Source: Acholeplasmataceae bacterium
Lineage (GTDB): Bacteria; Bacillota_I; Bacilli_A; Acholeplasmatales; Acholeplasmataceae
Reading direction: 5' to 3'
DNA: 29,891 nucleotides
Assembly (NCBI GenBank): GCA_023230825.1
Contig: JALNWO010000006.1
Location: forward strand, 1 to 29,891
This document shows positions 25,143-29,891 of this stretch, one piece after another; the stretch's first letter is position 1, and every line of letters begins with the position of its first letter. The notes below the pieces were generated by a model, which saw only the letters and a program-made list of their open reading frames with translations, ran no database searches and was not told the origin of the DNA. The position numbers and the translations under genes are program-made.

Positions 25143-26210
25143 TTAATTTCTATGATAAAATTTTCGATCTCTTAAAACAGCTTTGACGCGGCGGTTACGA
25201 ATGGCGATTTCAACTTCATCACCAAAATTTCCGACATCTTTTTCAATTAAAGCAACCCCAATAGGGTGCTCATAATCGGGGAGTAAATAACCTGTTGTTA
25301 CAACTCCAATTTGTTCCTCACCTTTAAAGACTAAATAGTCATGACGAGGAATGTTTCTTTCTAATAACTCAAAACCAATTAATTTTCTTGTCCGGTTTTC
25401 TTTATGTAAGCGGCAAGCCTCTTTACCAAAGAACATTTCTTTATTTAATTTAACAGCGAAGCCTAATCCTGATTCATATGGATTAATTGATTCTGATAAT
25501 TCTTGGCCGTAAAGAGGTAGGTTAGCTTGAAAACGTAGTGTGTCACGGGCACCAAGTCCACATGGTGCAGCTCCCATTTCGATGACTAAATCCCAAAGTT
25601 TAATAATCGTTTCTGGTGGGCCATAAATTTCAAAACCATCTTCACCGGTATAACCCGTTCTTGAGACAAGTAGTTGGGTCCCTTGATAGACAATTGTTTC
25701 ATAGGTCATAAACGTTAGTTGGTTAACAGGATGCTCTAACAATTGATCAATGATTTCTTGAACTTTCGGCCCTTGAATCGCAATTTGACCATATTGTTCA
25801 GAGACATCGGTTAAAGTGGCGTCATACCCTTTAATTTTTTCTTCAATCCAAGCATAGTCTTTATCTCTGTTTCCAGCGTTTACAACTAATAAAACTTGAT
25901 CTTCCTTTAAAACATAAACCAATAAATCATCGAGAGGGAAGCCTTCCTCATTGAGTAATAATGCGTAAGTCACCTTTGCTAAATCTAAAGGAATAACATT
26001 GGAGACTAAAACATTGGTAAAAGCTAGAGCTTCGGGTCCTTCAATTAAAAATTCACCCATGTGTGAGACATCAAAAACTCCCATCTGTGTGCGAACACTT
26101 AAATGCTCTTGTTGGATCCCAGCATAGGAAACCGGCATTTCATATTGGGCATACTCAATCATTTTCGCATTGAGTTTTCGATGCGATTCATAAAGCGGCG
26201 TTCGTTTCAT
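25143..26210 (-). CDS. gcvT: Aminomethyltransferase (glycine cleavage T protein)
   Basis: About 355 residues from the ATG at 26210 (KRTPLYESHRKL fits the family's N-terminus). It transfers the methylene group from aminomethyl-lipoyl GcvH to tetrahydrofolate, releasing ammonia. Signatures are the folate-site MGVFDVSHMGEF with its conserved Asp, LLNEEGFPLDDLLVY, SRTGYTGEDGFEIY, GLGARDTLRFQANLPLYGQEL and the C-terminal beta-barrel (TTGYLLPDYEHPIGVALIE). An in-frame TTG at 26231 has no better SD and falls inside a hairpin. The only good SD (AAAGGAG) lies 42 bp upstream of the ATG, but a 33-base hairpin between them leaves 9 unpaired bases; see the separate entry. First gene of the gcv operon. Confidence 0.96.
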   Translation of the reverse strand: MKRTPLYESHRKLNAKMIEYAQYEMPVSYAGIQQEHLSVRTQMGVFDVSHMGEFLIEGPEALAFTNVLVSNVIPLDLAKVTYALLLNEEGFPLDDLLVYVLKEDQVLLVVNAGNRDKDYAWIEEKIKGYDATLTDVSEQYGQIAIQGPKVQEIIDQLLEHPVNQLTFMTYETIVYQGTQLLVSRTGYTGEDGFEIYGPPETIIKLWDLVIEMGAAPCGLGARDTLRFQANLPLYGQELSESINPYESGLGFAVKLNKEMFFGKEACRLHKENRTRKLIGFELLERNIPRHDYLVFKGEEQIGVVTTGYLLPDYEHPIGVALIEKDVGNFGDEVEIAIRNRRVKAVLRDRKFYHRN

Positions 26211-26260
26211 TTTTCTTTTTTTATGCAGCAATCATCGAGCTTGCTGAATAAACTCCTTTC
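26211..26260 (-). promoter_or_regulatory. SD and start codon of gcvT separated by a hairpin
   Basis: On the minus strand, GAAAGGAG (26260-26253) is followed at once by a hairpin (26252-26220): TTTAT + CAGCAA pairing with TTGCTG + ATAAA, one mismatch, nine-base loop. Nine bases then lead to the ATG (26210). Folding brings the SD to an ideal distance; unfolding leaves it 42 bases away. A tiny ATG-ATT-GCT-GCA-TAA frame starts in the loop. Confidence 0.6.
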
Positions 26261-26287
26261 GTATCTATTTTTTGGTAAAATGCAACG

Positions 26288-26317
26288 GTGTTGGCTTTTC
26301 TTTTAAGAAAAGAACAC
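26288..26317 (-). other. Leader hairpin in the gcvT 5' untranslated region
   Basis: On the minus strand, GTGTT + CTTTTCTT pairs with AAGAAAAG + AACAC across a two-base loop, with a CC bulge: 13 bp in all. No T run follows, so it is not a simple terminator. The leader from the promoter to the gcvT ATG is about 130 bases and I recognise no known riboswitch in it. Confidence 0.5.
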
Positions 26318-26349
26318 TTCCTTAAAATAAAAGCGCTTACCCAACCTTT

Positions 26350-26377
26350 ATTATACACTATTTTTAGAGATAACCAA
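26350..26377 (-). promoter_or_regulatory. Promoter of the gcv operon
   Basis: On the minus strand, TTGGTT (26377-26372), 16-bp spacer, TATAAT (26355-26350). Transcription from about 26343 gives a leader of about 130 bases ahead of gcvT. Confidence 0.65.
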
Positions 26378-26415
26378 GATGAAACCGTCAAAAAAGGAAA
26401 GAATAAATTAACGTC

Positions 26416-26441
26416 GAAAGTGAACAACTTTCATGTATAAT
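26416..26441 (+). promoter_or_regulatory. -10 box with adjoining inverted repeat, upstream of the hydrolase gene
   Basis: TATAAT at 26436-26441 and, just upstream between the -35 and -10 positions, a perfect inverted repeat GAAAGT (26416-26421) / ACTTTC (26427-26432) with a five-base spacer. The position suits an operator. The -35 itself is poor, as in promoters that need an activator. Confidence 0.45.
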
Positions 26442-26462
26442 ATAACCAAAGGAGTTGATCTC

Positions 26463-27269
26463 ATGTTAGTCAATGGAATTTTATTGCACGTCGATCGAAA
26501 AGTAGTTGATGATGCATTAGGAACGGTCATTGTGACGCATGGTATAGCCGAGCATAGTGGTCGTTATCAAGTGTTAACAGAAACGTTGAAAAAAGCTGGT
26601 TTTACAGTTGTTTTGTATGATTTGCGTGGCCACGGCCAATCTCAAGGTAAAAGAGGCCATGTTCGTTCTTTTCAATTATTTATCGATGATTTACATGTTT
26701 TAGTTGAAATGGAAAGAGCCCTTGGAGCTAAAAAAATCTTTTTATTTGGTCACAGCATGGGTGGTTTAATTGTCGATATGTATGGTGTCAAATATGGAGC
26801 CGTTGATGGTATTATTGCCTCAGCAGCACCAACATCTTTTGTGAAAGACATTTTACCCTTACGTTTACTTGGTTATCAGTGGCTTGGGTGGGCACATAAG
26901 AAAACCAATTTTGCAGATGACCAACTATCTAGAATGAAAGATGTGGAAGAGGCATACCTGAATGATCCCTTAAACTTAAAACGGTTTTCTCTTGCTTTAG
27001 CTGGCCAAGTGATGGTTGGTGGGGTGCGTTATTTAAATGCCCACATTAAGAAGTTTTTAACTCCCGTTCTCATTCTTCACGGTGAAGATGATAAAATTGT
27101 GCCAGCGGCCTTTAGTGAACGCTTCTTTGAAGTAATTCCTACAAAAGACAAAAAACTCATTCTTTATCCTGAGGCGTATCATGAAATCTTAAACGACTAT
27201 GGTCAAGAAAAGGTACGTGAAGACATTGTTTCTTGGCTCACATTAAAAGCAAAGGAAGAGAAAGCATGA
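26463..27269 (+). CDS. Alpha/beta hydrolase, monoacylglycerol-lipase-like (Hydrolase_4)
   Basis: About 268 residues from the ATG at 26463, chosen because AAAGGAG (26448-26454) lies 8 bp upstream and an in-frame ATG at 26433 falls at the -10 box. The Hydrolase_4 signatures are VTHGIAEHSGRY (oxyanion region), YDLRGHGQSQGKRGHV, the nucleophile elbow GHSMGG with Ser98, acid Asp210 in HGEDDKIVP and His240 in YPEAYHEILND. These enzymes hydrolyse monoacylglycerols or lysophospholipids in the cytosol or at the membrane face, so lipid scavenging or turnover is likely; substrate is inferred. There is no signal peptide. The TGA overlaps the next gene's ATG by 4 bp, so the two are co-translated. Confidence 0.9.
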   Translation: MLVNGILLHVDRKVVDDALGTVIVTHGIAEHSGRYQVLTETLKKAGFTVVLYDLRGHGQSQGKRGHVRSFQLFIDDLHVLVEMERALGAKKIFLFGHSMGGLIVDMYGVKYGAVDGIIASAAPTSFVKDILPLRLLGYQWLGWAHKKTNFADDQLSRMKDVEEAYLNDPLNLKRFSLALAGQVMVGGVRYLNAHIKKFLTPVLILHGEDDKIVPAAFSERFFEVIPTKDKKLILYPEAYHEILNDYGQEKVREDIVSWLTLKAKEEKA

Positions 27270-28111
27270 AAATTTTTTGGATTGGAACCGGCGTCATGGG
27301 CGCACCGATGGCAAAACATTTAGCGAATGCTGGTTATGAAGTTTTTGCCTATAATCGAACGATAGAAAAAGCAAAAGCCCTTTTACCTGATATTCAAGTT
27401 TGTCAAACAATCGAAGAAGGCGTTAAAAAGGCTGATGTTGTTTTTACGATTGTTGGTTACCCTCAAGATGTTGATGAAGTTTATCAAGAAATTATTAAAC
27501 ATGCAAAACCAAACACGATTTTAATTGATATGACAACTTCATCGCCAGTTTTAGCTAAAATTATCAACGAAAAAGCACAAGCGAAACAACTCCACTTTTT
27601 AGATGCACCAGTGACCGGCGGTGACATTGGCGCCATCAATGGCACCTTAAGTATTATGGTTGGTGGTGATGAAAAGATTTATGAAAAGATTGTTCCCCTC
27701 TTACGATGTTTAGGAAAAACCATTACCTATATGGGAGAAGCAGGGTCAGGGATGATGGCAAAACTTGTCAATCAAGTCGTTATTGCTGGAAATATTTTAG
27801 GTATTGCCGAAGGATTAACGTTAGCTAAAGATCAAGGTTTAAATTTAGAAAAGATGTTACAAGTTATCACAGGTGGCTCAGCCAACTCCTGGCAAGCCCA
27901 AAATAACGGACCAAAAATGCTTGTCCGTGATGATGAACCTGGTTTTTTTATTAAACACTTCTTAAAAGATTTAAATTTAGCTCTTGAAGCAAGCGCTGCT
28001 TTAGATTTACCAGTCTTAAAGGCAGCACAAAAAGCTTATGAGATGTTATCTAAAAATGATTATGCTGAAAAAGGAACGCAGGCAGTTATTGCTGCTTACG
28101 ACAAGAAATAA
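27266..28111 (+). CDS. 3-hydroxyisobutyrate dehydrogenase family NAD(P)-dependent oxidoreductase
   Basis: About 281 residues from the ATG at 27266 (AAAGGAAGAG SD about 5 bp upstream, ATGA overlap with the hydrolase gene). The N-terminal Rossmann motif is FWIGTGVMGAPMAKHL; the NRT after the second strand suggests NADP preference. The substrate motif is DAPVTGGDIGAINGTLSIMVGG, and the catalytic lysine is Lys166 in GSGMMAKLVNQ; KDLNLALEAS is also typical. Members reduce 3-oxo or semialdehyde acids (tartronate semialdehyde, glyoxylate, succinic semialdehyde) or oxidise 3-hydroxyisobutyrate. Which one applies cannot be decided. Pairing with a lipase-like hydrolase does not point to an obvious pathway. 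Confidence 0.9.
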   Translation: MKIFWIGTGVMGAPMAKHLANAGYEVFAYNRTIEKAKALLPDIQVCQTIEEGVKKADVVFTIVGYPQDVDEVYQEIIKHAKPNTILIDMTTSSPVLAKIINEKAQAKQLHFLDAPVTGGDIGAINGTLSIMVGGDEKIYEKIVPLLRCLGKTITYMGEAGSGMMAKLVNQVVIAGNILGIAEGLTLAKDQGLNLEKMLQVITGGSANSWQAQNNGPKMLVRDDEPGFFIKHFLKDLNLALEASAALDLPVLKAAQKAYEMLSKNDYAEKGTQAVIAAYDKK

Positions 28112-28115
28112 AGAA

Positions 28116-28143
28116 AAGACGCAAATTTGCGTCTTATTTTTTT
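28116..28143. terminator. Bidirectional terminator between the dehydrogenase gene and gpmI
   Basis: Eight-base stem AAGACGCA (28116-28123) / TGCGTCTT (28128-28135), loop AATT, then seven T on the plus strand. The gpmI stop codon (28134-28136) overlaps its edge; the minus strand also has a T-rich tail. Confidence 0.85.
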
Positions 28144-29663
28144 ATAATTAAACTATGACCGGTCATCGCCTTTGGTTGAGGAATATCCAATAATTCTAGT
28201 AAGGTAGGGGCAACATCACAAAGGGCTCCACCGTCTCGTATTTCTACATGATGATCAGTAATCGTTACAGGAACTAAATTGGTTGTATGAGCTGTATGGG
28301 GACTCCCGTCTGCTTCGCGCATTTTTTCTGCATTGCCATGATCGGCTAAGACGATGGCAACACCACCAATACTTAAAATAGCTTCAATCACATCTTTTGC
28401 ACAAGCATCGACTGCTTCAACTGCTTTAATGGCTGCAGGAATTGATCCGGTATGACCCACCATATCTGGATTAGCAAAGTTGAGAATCATTGTATCAAAC
28501 TCACCGGACAAGATCTCTTTAACAGCAGCGTCACGGACACCATAAGCACTCATTTCTGGTTTTAAGTCGTAAGTTGCAACTTTCGGTGATTCAATTAAAA
28601 TCCGTTTTGACCCTGGTAAGTCCATCTCCCGACCACCATCAAAGAAGAAGGTGACATGAGGATATTTTTCTGTTTCCGCAATTCGAAGTTGTTTTAATCC
28701 ATTTTCGGCAATGATTTCGCCGTATAAATCATCTAATGTTTGGAGGCCATAGGCAATGGGACCTTTCACTAAATCGTGATAGTGCATCATTGAGACTAAG
28801 AAAATATCTTCTAAAGCTTTTGTCGTATCAAACGCTGGCTTTCCTGGGGTAATAAATTGTTTTGTCGCTTTTGGATTTGAAAAGGCAACGCTTAAGCGAA
28901 TCGCTCGATCAGGTCGGAAATTAGCAAATAAAATTGCATCATGATTTTGAACTAAACCGGTTTCATCAACTAAAAATGGAATGATAAACTCATCAGTTAC
29001 GCCAGCGGCGTAAGATGCTTTAAAACCATCGTAAACATTTTCATATTTTTGACCACTGCCAAAAACCATATTATCATATGCAAGTTGGATTCGTCCCCAA
29101 TTGTTATCACGGTCCATGGCATAATATCGTCCAGAGACAGTTGCGACCTTCATACCACTATCAATTAAATCTTTAATGTAGTCAATGCCTGCAGTGGGTG
29201 GCGTATCTCTACCATCCATAAAAGCATGTAAATAAGGAGTCACCCCATGACTTAACGCAAAATCATTCAAAGCTTTAATATGCGTCGGGTAAGAATGAAC
29301 TCCACCATCAGAGACTAAACCTAAGATATGGAGTTTTGATTGATGTTTTTTCACATGTTCAATGGCTTTCATAAAAGCCTCATTTTCAAAAAAAGAACCG
29401 TCTTTTATGGCGACGTTAATGCGGGTTAATGACTGGTAAACGACGCGTCCAGCGCCTAAATTTAAATGTCCAACTTCACTATTTCCCATTTGTCCTTCAG
29501 GTAGGCCAACCGCTTCCCCACTCGCTCTTAGCGTTTGGGTTGGGTAGGTTTGAAAAAGGGTGTCTAAAAAGGGTGTCTTTGCTAAATAGACGGCATTAGA
29601 ATCACTGGGCTCGGCAAGGCCATAGCCGTCTAAAATAATGAGAGCCGTAAATCTTTTTTTCAT
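28134..29663 (-). CDS. gpmI: 2,3-bisphosphoglycerate-independent phosphoglycerate mutase
   Basis: A 509-residue cytoplasmic enzyme converting 3- to 2-phosphoglycerate in lower glycolysis using two Mn ions. ALIILDGYGL holds the first metal Asp (Asp12). The phosphoserine is Ser62 in GQMGNSEVGHLNLGAGR. HAFMDGRDTPP, GRYYAMDRDNNW and ANFRPDRAIRL line the substrate site. Further metal ligands are in NFANPDMVGHTG, VLADHGNAE and SPHTAHTTN. Length is typical (505-515). The ATG has a GAGGATAA SD about 5 bp upstream and an extended -10 promoter. It stands alone, not in the common gap-pgk-tpi cluster. Confidence 0.97.
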   Translation of the reverse strand: MKKRFTALIILDGYGLAEPSDSNAVYLAKTPFLDTLFQTYPTQTLRASGEAVGLPEGQMGNSEVGHLNLGAGRVVYQSLTRINVAIKDGSFFENEAFMKAIEHVKKHQSKLHILGLVSDGGVHSYPTHIKALNDFALSHGVTPYLHAFMDGRDTPPTAGIDYIKDLIDSGMKVATVSGRYYAMDRDNNWGRIQLAYDNMVFGSGQKYENVYDGFKASYAAGVTDEFIIPFLVDETGLVQNHDAILFANFRPDRAIRLSVAFSNPKATKQFITPGKPAFDTTKALEDIFLVSMMHYHDLVKGPIAYGLQTLDDLYGEIIAENGLKQLRIAETEKYPHVTFFFDGGREMDLPGSKRILIESPKVATYDLKPEMSAYGVRDAAVKEILSGEFDTMILNFANPDMVGHTGSIPAAIKAVEAVDACAKDVIEAILSIGGVAIVLADHGNAEKMREADGSPHTAHTTNLVPVTITDHHVEIRDGGALCDVAPTLLELLDIPQPKAMTGHSLIIKK

Positions 29664-29694
29664 GACTTATCCTCACAATTCGAATTTCACCTAT

Positions 29695-29703
29695 ATTATA
29701 CCA
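29695..29703 (-). promoter_or_regulatory. Extended -10 promoter of gpmI
   Basis: On the minus strand TGG-TATAAT, 31 bp before the start codon. No consensus -35 is visible. Confidence 0.6.
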
Positions 29704-29762
29704 AAAACTTTAAATAATGGTTTAAAAATAGCGATTAAAACGGCTCTTTTTGACGTTTATTC

Positions 29763-29790
29763 TTGCATTAAAAAATGTTTATGTTAAAAT
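29763..29790 (+). promoter_or_regulatory. Promoter of the FMN-riboswitch transcript
   Basis: TTGCAT (29763-29768), 16-bp spacer, TAAAAT (29785-29790) preceded by TGT, an extended -10. Transcription would start near 29797, just before the riboswitch. Confidence 0.6.
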
Positions 29791-29803
29791 AAGAATGTAA
29801 AAC

Positions 29804-29891
29804 ATACTTCGGGGCACCGTGAAATTCGGGACCGGCGGTAAAGTCCGCGAACCTTCGGGTTGAACTTGTGAAATTCAAGTACCGACAGTAA
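29804..29891 (+). ncRNA. FMN riboswitch (RFN element), cut by window end
   Basis: Hallmarks of the RFN element are present in order: the ACTTCGGGGC start (P1/J1-2), P2 with the GTGAAATTC loop, ACCGGCGGTAAAGTCCGCGA (P3), P4 as AACC-TTCG-GGTT, P5 as ACTTG...CAAGT around TGAAATT, then ACCGACAGT. The closing P6/P1 strand lies beyond the window. It senses FMN and normally switches off riboflavin synthesis or uptake genes, so a riboflavin transporter (RibU type) or rib gene should follow. Which one is unknown. Confidence 0.93.

Noticed and set aside
26211..26345. Glycine riboswitch upstream of gcvT
   Set aside because: The leader is long and structured, but the conserved glycine aptamer core and its tandem arrangement are not visible.
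1..29891. CRISPR array
   Set aside because: No run of regularly spaced identical repeats; the only duplicated element (9060-9170) has two copies with related, not unique, interiors.
1..29891. Mycoplasma code (TGA read as tryptophan)
   Set aside because: Several genes end in TGA at sensible places (including ATGA overlaps), and the long genes use TGG for tryptophan with no in-frame TGA.

Overview
The window looks like a chromosomal segment of a low-GC, wall-less or Firmicute-like bacterium (Mycoplasmatota/Bacillota type; an Acholeplasma- or Izemoplasma-like lineage is my best guess, not proven). The tRNA-Pro remnant resembles the Bacillus type as I remember it. Promoters are TTGACA/TATAAT-like, often with an extended -10, and Shine-Dalgarno (SD) sites are AGGAGG-like. 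TGA is used as a stop (ends at 8708, 20402, 21103 and 27269) and tryptophan is TGG, so the code is standard rather than the Mycoplasma code.

Layout. 1-122: end of a tRNA-Pro and a complete tRNA-Gly. 308-1677 (-): lemA and a TPM-domain lipoprotein, a common two-gene membrane pair. 1881-8708 (+): housekeeping genes, mostly with their own promoter and hairpin terminator: DegV/FakB-type lipid-binding protein, pyruvate kinase, M29 aminopeptidase, S9 peptidase, a small DUF2188 protein and a low-molecular-weight protein tyrosine phosphatase. 8749-8822: tRNA-Cys. 9183-13532: a more AT-rich accessory stretch with a DUF4143 AAA ATPase behind a duplicated inverted-repeat element, a two-helix small protein, two YwaF-like membrane proteins and, between them, a membrane-anchored NERD protein broken at a run of eight T. 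13793-18759: a giant repeat-containing surface lipoprotein (about 1,655 residues if repaired) split by a frameshift near 15000. 18875-21963: a tight four-gene operon for a polar amino-acid ABC importer plus a divergent ADP-ribosylglycohydrolase-like protein. 26210-21992 (-): the glycine cleavage operon gcvT-gcvH-gcvPA-gcvPB. 26463-28111 (+): a monoacylglycerol-lipase-like hydrolase overlapping a 3-hydroxyisobutyrate-dehydrogenase-family gene. 29663-28134 (-): phosphoglycerate mutase gpmI. 29804 to the end: an FMN riboswitch cut by the window edge, so a riboflavin transport or synthesis gene should follow.

Together the genes suggest a fermentative, peptide- and amino-acid-scavenging life: lower glycolysis (gpmI, pyk), peptidases, an amino-acid importer, glycine breakdown to one-carbon units, and scavenging of lipid and probably flavin. 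The least explained parts are the 9-19 kb accessory region and the gcvT leader, where a hairpin sits exactly between the SD and the start codon.
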